A DNA stretch of 64,000 bases from Adiantum capillus-veneris (lineage: Eukaryota; Streptophyta; Polypodiopsida; Polypodiales; Pteridaceae): NCBI GenBank assembly GCA_014529385.2, contig CM043945.1:140344241-140408240 (forward strand), read 5' to 3'. The notes under the pieces were generated by a model that did no database searches, was not told the origin of the DNA, and saw only the letters and a program-made list of their open reading frames with translations. Of this stretch, positions 1-11,613 are shown in pieces. A program made the translations under genes and the position numbers. Each line of letters begins with the position of its first letter. Position 1 is the first letter of the stretch.

Positions 1-605
1 AAATTTGGATCAAGAGGACAAAGTGAAAGTATATATCGATGTCAGTGATGCCAGTAAGCACAGCTAAAGAATAGGGTCACATGCAAAAGCCGATCAAAGG
101 GATGAACCTGATACTTCCACAAAAACGTATAATAATCATAATGATAGATGGGAGGCAGATACATATTGTCACAACAAGCATATGCATAGGGAAAAGAAAT
201 CAAAGCATAAGGAGAAATTGAGACACATAAAAAGAAAATTGGATCATCGTATATCCAAGTATGGGGAATGAGCCAATTACCTAATGATTGCTTTTCCAAC
301 GTTCAAAGGTAATAGGAAGGACGATCTAGATGTGCATATCCAAGCTTTTGAACAATATGCTAATCTATTGGATATTGATGAAGATGAGTAGGTTGAATAC
401 TTCCCACAAACTCTAATGATATAGCAAGGAAGTAATATTACCACTATGCAGCATGCAAGCTTCGAACCTAGAGTAAGCTGGAAAAATGTATTCCTACCGG
501 ATATAGTGGGGATGAAGACATCCTTTGCAAACTATTTAAAATCAAGCAGGGAAAGCTATTGGTAAGAAGTTATGTGAAGAAGATCAAAGACTTCACTATT
601 GGAGT
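1..605 (+). pseudogene. Retrotransposon gag relic
   Basis: The plus strand between about 295 and 560 translates to a gag-like stretch with the motif DVHIQAFEQY followed by an Asp/Glu-rich turn and EYFPQT. The same motifs in the same order occur on the minus strand at 25.5-25.8 kb, so the two are copies of one retroelement gag family. This copy is broken by in-frame stops (for example right after the DIDEDE stretch near 390) and by frameshifts. Bases 1-295 resemble the Lys/Arg/His-rich region upstream of that domain in the other copy. No LTR is visible inside the window. It is a non-functional fragment whose 5' part probably lies beyond base 1. Confidence 0.7.
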
Positions 606-1200
606 AAAGGCTCATGCACCTACCCGTAGTCCGACCACTCACCATGTTCGGTCCTCCACACATGTACTCATAACTTATTCTTTATATACATATGAATAAG
701 GGACTCAATCACTCCATTCCCACAGAGTGAAGCTCCACCCATATCTTGTGTGCATCTCTTCCCTTTCACACCCTCTTACGCGCTCTTCATTAGGGAAAGT
801 TTGGACTCAAATTTGGTCCTTGTAGCACTAGAGAGAGAATGCAATGCGATCAATGGATGGTGGGCTACCGTAACGGTAGCTCGGATTTTCCTTGTTTTTA
901 TCTCAAATTTCAACATTTTCAAAAAACCATTTTTAGCTGCATAAAAAACCTTAACACTAATATATGTTGTGATTTTCTCAAATCTTTCTTGTCAAGACCA
1001 AATATAGGACAAATGTACCATAACTCACAGTCAATGCAGTTGCGCGCACTTTTTCAATAGGAGAGACTTCATAGTATTTCCGCTCATTCTCATTCATTTG
1101 CACTCAACTAACTATTTTGCTCGCATTTGACTGTATTGTGTTTGCACTCAGAAATTCTACCCCTCTTACATTTGTGCTGCCATCTTGCCATAGAAGAATC
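606..1200. other. Intergenic stretch, no gene seen
   Basis: I see no supported gene here. Only short frames without coding character are present. One short perfect palindrome lies at 864-880 (8-base arms around a single central base). Confidence 0.5.
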
Positions 1201-1204
1201 ACTA

Positions 1205-1369
1205 ATGGAGAACAGAAGACCTCCACGACCGTCCGCAAGTATTAAGTCTGTTAAAATTTTCAACAGCTTCGATTTGGACAATGGTCGATGGCTTTCCACC
1301 ACCGTTACAATTGAAGATGGGTTCTTCTGCAGACGAGGAAGAGAAAGCGCACGGGCAACGAGTTTGTGA
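1205..1369 (+). CDS. Short open frame, unrecognised (54 aa)
   Basis: An ATG-initiated frame of 54 codons begins MENRRPPRPSASIKSV and ends at a TGA at 1367. It is rich in Arg and Ser and resembles no family I recognise. It sits about 250 bases upstream of the gene-like frame at 1622 and could be an upstream exon of that gene, but no joining splice sites are convincing. A consensus donor (GTAAGT at 1514) and acceptor (TGCAG ending 1586) between them suggest the region was once transcribed in the plus direction. It may equally be a chance frame. Confidence 0.2.
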   Translation: MENRRPPRPSASIKSVKIFNSFDLDNGRWLSTTVTIEDGFFCRRGRESARATSL

Positions 1370-1621
1370 ATAGTTATAAAGGAGGGTGAAAGACTTTCAC
1401 TTGTCACAAACGGGCAAAACAGTCAAAGAGGTTCTCATTGAACACGCATATATGCACTCAGAGTTACATCTACGAACAACGCTGACACGATTTCCAACAA
1501 ACCGACCAAATTGTAAGTTTTCTTACATCCACAATAGATTTTACTCTTCACTCGTGTATTGTGTGTTTAACCTGTCAGTTGTGCAGGTATTTATCCTTCC
1601 AACAAAGAAGACTAGCAGCCG

Positions 1622-2689
1622 ATGGATTGTATTATTGGCATTTTTGATGCATTCCATGCAACTAAGGGAGAGCTACTCTATAACACTAGCGCCAGAAGAG
1701 CGTTGGCTGAAAGGGGGGTTTTCTTCTTCGACCACTTTTATAATGCTCCGCGTTCTGCGCTTGGCTTCGACATTCTAGAATATCTCCAGGTTCCTTCGAA
1801 GGACAGTCCAGAGTGGCTAGTCCCTTCATCTGAAACCTTTGAGTGTTTCAAACTAAAGCTCGATCAGGGAATACAAAAGTGCTTAAGACCAAATATTGCT
1901 AGTCGACTGGTACGTGTTTCAATCTTCATGCCCATGCATGTGTTCATCGACTTTTTCCATGATAAAGAGATTAGGAAGATTGCAACTATGCTACTCTGCA
2001 AGACAGAGAAATGCCGTGATTTTCTCTTTGAATCTTGGGATGTCCATGATTCTGATGGCATCTTATGCAAGGTAAATAAGAAGTCTATTGTGTGTAAGTG
2101 CATGATAGCTTCTCAAAATTTCATAGCTTCCTTCCACTACATAAGGTGGCATCGAGTGAATGGTCACCCGGTAGTTTTGGACCAAGATTTAACTAATAAC
2201 CTAAACAATCCTTTAAGAATGCTTGAGGTATGGTGTGGACCTGATCTGCTAACTGTTCTTAGCATTCAAGGCAATGTGACACTACGACAAGTGCGCAAGG
2301 ATTTGGAGAACGAGGTTGACCTCAACCTGCCTCCAAAATTTCTTTTTCAGTGCAACATGCGAAAGGTAGTATGTTTTGTATGTAAACATTAATGGTGCGT
2401 TAGTTATTGCCCTACTGGTTATCATCACAAAATATTGGTCTTAATCTAATTGTTCGATTAACTATCGTATAGGTGCCTCAGAGAAAGGAGAAGAAGACAT
2501 TGTGCGTAGAGATAAAGGATGACCGATTGTTTCTAGTGCAATGTAACTTTTGATTGAAGAAGACGGCTCACACAGTGTATCACATTGCTCTGAACTACGA
2601 ATATCAAAGAAAGTTGTTGACAGCAAGCTTGCAATCTATATTCATGAGAAAATGCATTGTTAAGGAATTTCTTGCAAATAAAATATGAG
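1622..2689 (+). pseudogene. Unrecognised two-exon gene remnant
   Basis: The ATG at 1622 opens a 256-codon frame, the longest unexplained plus-strand frame in the first 7 kb. It begins MDCIIGIFDAFHATKGELLY. I do not recognise the family. A plausible intron runs from a GTAGTA donor at 2366 to an acceptor ending at 2472. It joins in phase to a second coding-like exon (VPQRKEKKTLCVEIKDDR...) that meets a TGA at 2551 yet stays protein-like to about 2689, which is why I call it a remnant. Upstream, GTAAGT at 1514 and TGCAG at 1582-1586 would make a 5' UTR intron, and an in-frame TAG lies just before the ATG. There is no signal peptide, membrane segment or motif to suggest a role. It could be a host gene, or a gene fragment carried by a transposable element. 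Confidence 0.35.
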
Positions 2690-2931
2690 AACAATTATCT
2701 TTTCAAAATTGACTCAAGCTGTCTTTACATTGGGTTTAATAATGTACCCTGTAATGTCCAATTAAATTCATTCATTAGTAGCTCTCATTTACAATTGATG
2801 GGAGCTCTCTCAGGCTTGATTATCATGACTGGAATGTAAAGGCTCAAGAGACGGTCTAGGGGTTGGGTGAGGGGTTTGGGGTTGATGAAAAGATTGTGCA
2901 GTGGCCTTGTCTTCCTCGGTAAAATTGGGTA

Positions 2932-3165
2932 TCACAAAAAGACTAGAGGTTGAGTGGCCAGAAACACGAGGGGAGGTAGGTCCAGGCTCTTGGTATGTGG
3001 TTGGTTGAGGTGTTGCTTTGTACCTCCGAGGTGGAGGCCGAGGTTATGGTCGTGGCGTGGCATGACAAATGCATCGGCGGCTCCTAGAGGAAATGTCTCC
3101 ACAAGATTGATGATATTCTGGATCATCTCGTCCTGAATGCCTCCACATGGACGTTCGAATAATCT
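2932..3165 (-). pseudogene. Candidate last exon of the C48-like gene
   Basis: On the minus strand an acceptor (…TTTGCAG near 3166) leads into an open frame ending at a TGA near 2932. It contains NIINLVETFPLGAADAF and a His-rich stretch. It lies on the same strand as the Ulp1-like exons at 4836-5440, with only the deleted gypsy element between them. I therefore infer that it was the continuation of that gene before the insertion. The reading frame across the join is ambiguous, because a second frame is also open (CRQGTWQIIRTSMW), and no known domain is visible. Treat the assignment as an inference from position. Confidence 0.3.
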
Positions 3166-3268
3166 GCCAGGTTCCTTGCCTGCAAATGAATTCCCTAGCT
3201 TTTATATGTAATCCAAAGAAATCATGTGTGCAAGGATTATAAAAGCGAAACATTGCACTTACACTTCT

Positions 3269-3390
3269 GAAAGGGCGGTGGTAATGCGTGTGCTAGTCTC
3301 CACCCAATTGTGCTATCTTATAGCCTCCCCCTAGCATACACACTATCCCGCCGTGCCGGTGGCCTTTCCCGTAGGACCCATGTCCTTACA
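3269..3390 (-). repeat. Truncated 3' LTR of gypsy family TGTAAGGACATGGG
   Basis: Read on the minus strand, the sequence starts TGTAAGGACATGGGTCC and matches the first ~120 bases of the LTR-like blocks at 4495-4829 (minus) and 51177-51514 (plus). Homology stops at 3269. It is preceded (3391-3412) by a 17-base G run on the minus strand, just where a polypurine tract should abut a 3' LTR. It is therefore the 3' LTR of the deleted gypsy element whose integrase lies at 3411-4494, truncated at its far end. Confidence 0.7.
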
Positions 3391-3410
3391 TTACCCCCCC
3401 CCCCCCCCCC

Positions 3411-4494
3411 TTGGAGAATCGTTTTCGTCCTCGAAAATGAACGTAGGAAAATGTTTCTTAAGTGTGGAGACATTCTCCCGTGTAGAACCTTCTTTAGGTC
3501 TATCTAGCCATTTTACCAACACCTGTCGTCTGACATGATGTCTGGTGCGAAGCTCATGAGAATCCAAAATCTTTCGAGCTCATGAAAGATGCTTGGCGGT
3601 TTGATAAGGTCAACTAACACACGTGTGTCAATGATATTATCATTCTGTCCTAGCTGTTTTCGTAAATGGCGAACATGAAAAACAAGATGAACTCGTGAGT
3701 GCTCTGGGAGAGATAACTTATAGGCCACTTGATCTACACGTTTGAGAATGGTAAACGTTCCACAATAACGTGGTGAAATTTTAGTAACTTTTCCTGTCTT
3801 CAGACTTTCTGAATGCTCCAAAACTTTGAGGTCCTTCTTTGAAAGTAGCAAGATGATGATGCTCATCTGTGTACTTCTTATATCGATCTTGAGCTTGCTT
3901 AACATTCTGTCAAGCAACTCAAAGCATGTCAAAATGGTTTTGGAGAAAATCCTTCGCTTGTTGTATCTTCTCCTTAGCCAACCCCACCAAAACGGGTGAT
4001 CTAAGTCGAAATCCATATAAAAGCATAAATGGACTAAACCCTGTGTAGTCACATGCTTTGAACTTTTATAAGCAAATTCCAATATAGGTAAGTAGTCTTC
4101 CCAATTGGTTTGCTTCTTGCTAATGTGCGCACTTGATTAACTCTTTCGGTTTGACCATCTGTTTCTGGATGATCAGTCTTACTTAGATCAAGTTTAGTTT
4201 CCAACTTTTGAAACACAGTTTCCATAAGTGATTATCAAACTTTCGATCTCTGTCACAAATGATATTAGCTAGAAGACCGTAGAATCTATATATATGCTCT
4301 ATAAATAGCCGTGCTAATTCCGATGTTTTAACCGTAGTCTTAGTGGGAATGAATCAACCCATCTTTGTGAGACGGTCTACAATTACCCATATGGCATCAT
4401 GGCCACGATTTGTAGTAGGTAGTCCTACTACAAAATCCATAGAGCTACTCTCCCACTTACCTTGTGGAATCTCTAAAGGATGTAAAAGGCCAGC
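3411..4494 (-). pseudogene. Ty3/gypsy integrase and C-terminal pol relic
   Basis: Minus-strand fragments in order give the start of an integrase catalytic core ([20 protein letters not shown] near 4480-4420), a core segment with IICDRDRKFDNHLWK around 4270, a downstream core piece (EFAYKSSKHVTT near 4070), and the GPY/F-like module ending in SRVHLVFHVRHLR near 3680. Several frameshifts and stops interrupt it. It is closely related to the plus-strand pol at 34.9-38.6 kb. Protease, reverse transcriptase and RNase H are missing: the integrase is joined directly to a 5' LTR at 4494/4495. It cannot be functional. Confidence 0.8.
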
Positions 4495-4829
4495 TGCCTT
4501 GGTCGCCCGCCTTAGTCGTGCGCTATGGAGGAAGAATATGGGGCTGTCGTTGTCTATCTTCGCGTGTTGCGCACATGAAACTGTGCCTGTCTTTCTTTTG
4601 CTGCACAATGGAGACGTAGCTGTCTGCGGAACGTGGGAGAGAAGCAGCACGTCGCATGCACACACAACCCACTTTTTCCCTTCCTGAAAAATAGGTTGGA
4701 TACCAGTGAAAGGGTGGTGGTAATGTGTGTGCTAGTCTTTACCCAACCGTGCTATCTTATAGCCTCCCCCTAGCATACACACTGTCCGACCGTGCCGATG
4801 GCCTTCCCCGTAGGACCCATATCCTTACA
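4495..4829 (-). repeat. Gypsy LTR (335 bp), 5' LTR of deleted element
   Basis: On the minus strand this block begins TGTAAGGATATGGGTCC and ends GACCAAGGCA, the expected TG...CA termini. It aligns along its whole length with the plus-strand block at 51177-51514. It lies immediately downstream of a C48-like exon (…CATAGAAG then TGTAAGG), so the element inserted in or next to that gene. Its far end runs straight into integrase sequence through the shared hexamer AAGGCA, which points to a microhomology-mediated internal deletion. Confidence 0.75.
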
Positions 4830-4835
4830 ACTTCT

Positions 4836-5440
4836 ATGCTCCTCAGCATAAATGCGTTCGAGAAGAAGCTCTGCATTTGCAAGAGCTCTCCATCCACAAG
4901 AATGCCAGTCGTCTTGTTTTGGGACCTTGAAACTCAAAATCAGCATATCTTCCCAAACACTGTCTTGGGTCAATGCTTCCCATGCAGCAACAAGTTTCTA
5001 AATAGACGTGCAAGACATAGCATATGGTGATCACACATTGCATCGAAATCGAAGAATCAAGAAACAAGTAACTATGTACCTTCGAACATTCCCAGGAAAA
5101 CCATGCGCAAAATTTGCAAGGTAGCAACGCTTGTGCTCAATGTTTAGTCCGGCAAGGCTCCAATGTGAACTGATTGCACAAAACAAGGAATTAGTTTGCT
5201 ATTCATAGTATACAAAACATTGAAGAATAGCGAGATAAAAAACACTTACTTCTCGTTGTAAGTTAAAAGTAAAACTTTCATCGTGTCCATGTTCACTCGT
5301 TCAAACCAATCAACAACTTCTATCAAGGAAGTGGACTCCGAGGTAAGCACGACTGACAGCTGTGAGTCTAAAACAGCTACCTCGGATTGTTGATTCCATG
5401 CAAGGTTGGAAACCAGCATGCTACGAATTGAGAAAATCAA
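4836..5440 (-). pseudogene. C48/Ulp1-like cysteine peptidase exons (candidate)
   Basis: Three minus-strand coding blocks line up like the catalytic part of a Ulp1/SENP-type (C48) peptidase. The first, near 5420-5246, ends in VDWFERVNMDTMKVLLLTYN. The second, about 5180-5107, contains SSHWSLAGLNIEHKRCYLAN, with a His-Trp pair like the family's catalytic His. The third, about 5010-4836, contains VPKQDDWHSCGWRALANAEL, with Gln and Cys spaced as in the family's Gln...Cys-Gly motif. Exon boundaries are supported by a GTACAT donor near 5108 and a TTTAG acceptor near 5012. The usual Asp after the His block is not obvious (Asn or Ala there). The gene is cut by a gypsy LTR at 4829. Many plant transposons carry Ulp1-like genes, so this may be a captured copy. 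The family call rests on short motifs. Confidence 0.4.
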
Positions 5441-5565
5441 TTGATGAGGATCTCCAATAAGCCAGAATCAAATAAATACCTTTGCAAAAATAATATAACA
5501 TACCAAAGACCAAAATTTATAATTTGGTCCGTAAGCTCCCTCTCACTATTTCAAAAAACAGCTAT

Positions 5566-6269
5566 CTAGTGAGGGCCGAAACATAAATACAAATTTTGGC
5601 CCCATACCAAAAGTTCTACGTCGAAAGTTGGGCAAAGGAAACCTAGGGTGTCAGTGTTAGCTTGGTCAATTGTTGCTAACATCTCCCGTTCATTTGACTC
5701 GGCTGAAGGCTCTTTCACAAGTAGCTCTTGGGTCCACTCCACATTCAAATGTGTGGCATATGTGTGTTGTGTGGTACTCACATCGTACACCTTCACTTTG
5801 ATGACTAGAGTGATTGTCAAAATGTTGTCCATTCTCTTATCAGATAGATGGACTGGCGCAAGTGTCTTGTCGTACTTGAAGTGTAACAACCTAAGAGAAT
5901 TGATATCTCGAGGCATCACTGTCACTCTGTGAGCATGAACTATGAGGACATAGCTATGTTGGAACAGCTCGATCAGAAAGACCTTAGCTGCCTCGTGGAG
6001 GCAACCCATCACACTTCTAGCCCACCAAAAATCCAAATCGCGCTCTCACAAATCTGGCGAACTACTCTTTGGAAGAGTAACTTAGGAATAGCCAAAGAGA
6101 TATGCCTCTAGAGTTTGTGCAGCTCAAGCAGAACGCTTTGATTCTGCTCCTACCTCCGACTACGCATTGTTGCTCAAAGATTAGGCAGGGTTTTTCCTGC
6201 AACTCTTGAGGATGAAGGTTGGTTGTCTTGCGAGTAAACCCTCCTTGCAGTCTGCTTCGTGCGAGCCAT
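5566..6269 (-). pseudogene. Divergent histone H3-like gene, decayed
   Basis: The minus strand starts at an ATG (6269-6267) with MARTKQTARR, the canonical H3 N-terminus. The tail then diverges, with VYSQDNQPSSSRVAGK in place of the usual Lys-rich tail. In the same frame, interrupted by TGA and TAG stops, comes PKLLFQRVVRQI, equivalent to the PKLPFQRLVREI helix. After one frameshift the frame reads LHEAAKVFLIELF, then VHAHRVTVMPRDI, matching the H3 alpha-2/alpha-3 region. The distance from Met to LHEAA is about 90 codons, as in normal 136-residue H3, so the copy is intronless and collinear. Instead of ending after the fold, the frame runs on about 95 codons to 5566. The tail divergence recalls centromeric H3, but a decayed retrocopy of ordinary H3 is equally possible. 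Confidence 0.75.
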
Positions 6270-6539
6270 GGAAACAAGTGTTTGCCCTGGAAAGCGTTGC
6301 GGGGAAAAATAAGAAGAAGATTGAGCAATGAGAAGGTTAGGTCGCAAAAGCTGACTCTAAGAGGTGATGACAGAGGTCAAACAGCAGTGGGGTATATGGG
6401 AATAGAACATTATATAAGCGCCAAGGACATCATCATCATTACTAAACGTGGGATATGCATGTGGCGATGGCCACAATTAATTGAGTTGCTCATCATCATT
6501 GGGAAGAGTGCATCACCGCATGAAGGACACGTGGCATAT

Positions 6540-7190
6540 TGCATGTCGACTATGTAGTTGTCATGCCACAACGCGATATGGGATGGGCCTTGATCAACCA
6601 AACCCCCTCCTCGTGTTGTGTCATGACAAGGAAAAATGTCGCGGCACAATGCGAGAAGGGGGAGCGTACCGCAACTAGACCTCTTTATCGCATTGTGGTG
6701 TGACACTCTTGATGGGGCGCCACAATGCTATAAAGAGTGTTGCACCACAACACGATAGGGACCAACCATGTTGTGGCGATGCCTTCCTATCGCGTTGTGG
6801 TGCGACATTTGGATGTTGCCTAACAACGCAATAGGGACCACCCATATCGTGGAGATACTCTCTATCACGTTGCGGCGCGATATTTGGATGTCGCTCCACA
6901 ACGCGATAGGGACACCCATATCAAGGAAACACCTCCCTATTGTGTTGTGGTGCAACATTTGGATGCCGCGTCACAACCTGATATGGACCACCCATATCAT
7001 GGACGCACCTCCCTATCACGTTGTGGCACGACATTTGGATGTCGCGTCACAACGTGATAGGGCTCACCCATATCGTGGATGCACCTCCCTATCACGTTGT
7101 GGCGCAACATTTGGATGTCGCATCACAATGTAATATGGACCACCCATATCATGAAGAGACCTCCCTATCGCGTTGTGGTGCGACATTTTT
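6540..7190 (+). repeat. Tandem array of ~76-bp palindromic units
   Basis: At least six units start at about 6785, 6860, 6935, 7011, 7087 and 7163, with a period of 75-76 bases. More divergent units extend back to about 6540. Each unit holds an inverted repeat: CCCTATCACGTTGTGG, then CGACAT, a short TTGG loop, ATGTCG, then CACAACGTGATAGGG. A linker related to CACCCATATCGTGGATGCA joins the units. A transcript from either strand would fold into a row of ~50-nt hairpins. The open frames in this array are by-products of the repeat. There is no CRISPR-like spacer variation. Confidence 0.85.
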
Positions 7191-7620
7191 CTATAGCTGC
7201 AACGCACGAGCATATCAACGGTTGTGTGACATAAACCTCCCACTTGCATTGTGGTCCGAGGTGCGGAAAGCTTCGCCTTTCCACTCTTCTTGTCCCCCAT
7301 ACCTACATGGTGTAGATGTGAGCAAGTTCTGGAGTGTGCAGTCAAGGTGCTTTATATAGCTACTAGAGTACTCACCCAACTAGGACACGTGTCATAGGGA
7401 TGGTTGAGCTTGCCTCGGTCTTTGTGTTGCATTCATTGCACAGTTACTAATTCAATCATAAGGGTGGATGTAATGACCTAGTCGAGTTCCTGAGGAGTCT
7501 ATATATAGAAGGAAGTCAGTCCCCCTTTTGTACTCCCTAGTGTTAGCCAGTGCCTTCCTACCTTTATCCTAACCAACAACCCAAGTTTTCTTACCTCTCT
7601 CCAGAAATGTTCCCTTTCAG
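7190..7620 (+). promoter_or_regulatory. Possible promoter (TATA at ~7498) before split gene
   Basis: A good TATA-like element (TCTATATATAGAA, 7498-7510) lies about 110 bases upstream of the first coding-like block of the gene at 7.6-8.7 kb. A pyrimidine-rich stretch leads to CCTCTCTCCAG near 7600. This fits a plant core promoter and 5' leader, but it is only sequence resemblance. No other gene is seen in this interval. Confidence 0.35.
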
Positions 7621-7623
7621 ATC

Positions 7624-8710
7624 GAGATAAAGGAGGAGCTGCCTTGCTCTAACGAGGCACCCAAAGACAAGTTGTACCATTTTCTCTATAGAATTGGGCT
7701 TCAATAGCGAGAGTAGGAATTGAAGCCTATTTTCAACCCTGCCTTCTCATTGCAAGAGTTTTTGGCTTCTGCGTCACATTTCCTTGCAGAGTTTCATCAA
7801 ACATACAAGCAACAGTCGATCAACGTCACATTTGAGTTTGAGGCTTGTCGATATGTTCATATGAAGGATATCAATTTTGATCATTTAAAGAAAGATATTT
7901 TCTACAGGAGCACCCTCAAGTTGCCATTGCACTCTCGTAGGAATGACATCAGATGTCCTGTACATAATCAAAAGTGTCGAGTTGCAGAATACTATGCTGG
8001 GTTTATACTCTTTTTGAATGTTAATCTGGACGATCACTGGGACACATCAGAGGAGGCTGAGAGCAGTCACCGTTCAGTCACTGGTGACGAGTTGGTGCAA
8101 CCACCAAGTGGTGCTTTGTGTGTTTCAGAAGGTGTTCAATTGCCAGAGGGAGCTTTGCCAATGAATGTGCTCCCTACCATCCCCATCGGTGATCATCATT
8201 ATGTACTGCTTAATGACATCATGGAACTGTTTGACATGCAAGACGACTACTACCTTTCTATAGTTGCTCAAAATCTACAAGAGGATGACAGTATAATCGA
8301 CCTTGCCGATGACAAGTATTCTGTCATGGATGCTCATGTAATAGCGAGTGAGTTTATGGAACCAACCGAGGCACTAGCAATGATATACAAGGATGCAGCC
8401 GCATGTGCCGCGATGCTTCCAATAGAGTCGGAAATTAGGGAGGTACAGGAAAGGCTTGGAATCACAGAGATGGGGAGAATTGCTCCATCAACAAAATTGA
8501 CGCCTTCCTTATCCTTTGCAAACGAGAGTACACTTGATTTATGGAATGCTGCATTACTCAAAGAAGATGAAAATCAGAAGGTATACTATTGTGTATATAT
8601 TTTTTTGCTTCCTTGTATGGGAGTTTCATGTGTATTTACCAACACTTGGATTTTATTTCTCGTAGCTCGTAGTCTATGATGTAAGTTCATTCCTCATCCC
8701 CGTGGACGAG
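7624..8710 (+). pseudogene. Unrecognised gene, 5' exons (split by LTR element)
   Basis: A coding-like block at 7624-7704 (EIKEELPCSNEAPKDKLY...) is followed in the same frame by two TAG stops at 7705 and 7714. An uninterrupted frame then runs from 7717 through 8580 (LKPIFNPAFSLQEFL...; about 288 codons). No Met starts this frame near 7717, so it must be an internal exon or a decayed gene. A GTATAC donor at 8581 and a CTCGTAG acceptor at 8665 give an 85-bp intron. The next exon (8666-8710, LVVYDVSSFLIPVDE) ends at GAG followed by GTAAA. The presumed 3' exon lies beyond the LTR element at 15740. I recognise no domain; the product is acidic, hydrophilic and has no membrane segments. Confidence 0.4.
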
Positions 8711-8715
8711 GTAAA

Positions 8716-9151
8716 TGTAATGGAATTGATATTTTATTATCTAGTGTAGGTGACACCTGGGAAAGGCTAAGGGTTATGCAAAAGGATATCATCTTTATGG
8801 ACATTTCATTATTTACCAGCCAGCCAATGTGTATTCATTTTTGAGCATTGAAGAATCTATAAATAAATACGTGCAAGAGGGAAATGCTCACTCTTGCACG
8901 GGGGAAGATTGCACCCAGCGTTTGCGTTGCTCTTCTCTCCTCTCCTCTCTTCTCTCACGCCGTGTTGGCGTAGCACTCCGCTCTAGGAGGTGCGTCTGCA
9001 CGTGCGCTTTCGCTCTCTATCTCTCTCTATTTGTGTATCACGCGATTATGTGCTTATGGGATTGCCAGGTATGTTGATTAGTCTATTTTATGGATTGCAA
9101 CGTGTTATTTTTGGGTATTTTGCAGGGCAATTGCGCCTTCTGTTTGTAGCA
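8716..9151 (+). repeat. 5' LTR of non-autonomous element
   Basis: The 436-bp LTR has TG...CA ends, a TATA element (CTATAAATAA, about 8857-8866) and a CT-rich downstream part. It lacks ~30 bp present in the 3' LTR, replaced near 8810 by a short unrelated join. Confidence 0.85.
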
Positions 9152-9152
9152 C

Positions 9153-9165
9153 TGGTATCAGAGCC
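9153..9165 (+). other. Primer-binding site, initiator Met tRNA
   Basis: TGGTATCAGAGCC follows the 5' LTR after one base. This is the standard plant copia primer-binding site complementary to the 3' end of initiator tRNA-Met, and it sets the plus-strand orientation of the element. Confidence 0.9.
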
Positions 9166-9680
9166 CAGAACTACGTTCTTGGTATGGATTAATCAAGAAG
9201 ATCCCACAATTGGCATCCGAGTGAAGATCTATGCGATGATGAAGTAAAGATAAGTGCGATTACCCATTTTCTTTTTCTATTTTATTTAATTTTTGCATCC
9301 TTGACTTTACCACTTATTGCTAATCCTCTTTATTTGATCTCTGATTAGCTATTTATATCGTGAGTGTAGCTTATATAGTGTTAATACATATATTACATAG
9401 ATAAATAATCACGATAAATATGATAAATATAGATATAGTTGGTTTATTAAAAAACAAAAGAGTGATAAGGTGCACTTTCGGTTGCATAAGATTAAGAAGA
9501 GCACTTCAGAAGATGAAGATGAAGCTTCAAAATTTTGAATAAATATGGTAAAGGAATTTTTTTTAAAAAAAAAATCGAGAAACTTTAACACTGTTATAAC
9601 AACCTCCAAAAACTTGGGCTAGAATTTAACATCTGCTACTGCGATAATCAACCTACCATAGTTGGCCAAAAGAGAAACCC
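9166..9680 (+). other. Element leader, no gene
   Basis: This is AT-rich interior sequence after the primer-binding site. No gag-like frame is visible. Confidence 0.5.
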
Positions 9681-11513
<1,833 letters not shown>

Positions 11514-11555
11514 CCGTGTGGTGCTCATGTCTTACCTTCTCAACGCTGCCACCAA

Positions 11556-11613
<58 letters not shown>

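Noticed and set aside
864-880. Perfect short palindrome GCTACCGT-A-ACGGTAGC
   Set aside because: A single 17-base palindrome is expected by chance in 64 kb of repeat-rich DNA, and no context supports a function.
6410-7359. Overlapping frames on both strands and a possible CRISPR-like array
   Set aside because: The frames follow the 76-bp repeat. The array has no unique spacers and lies in a plant genome, so it is a satellite of palindromes, not CRISPR.
8829-9247. Small frames shared by both LTRs near 8.9 and 15.5 kb
   Set aside because: They lie in LTR sequence and cross the TATA/R region; there is no sign of protein-level selection.
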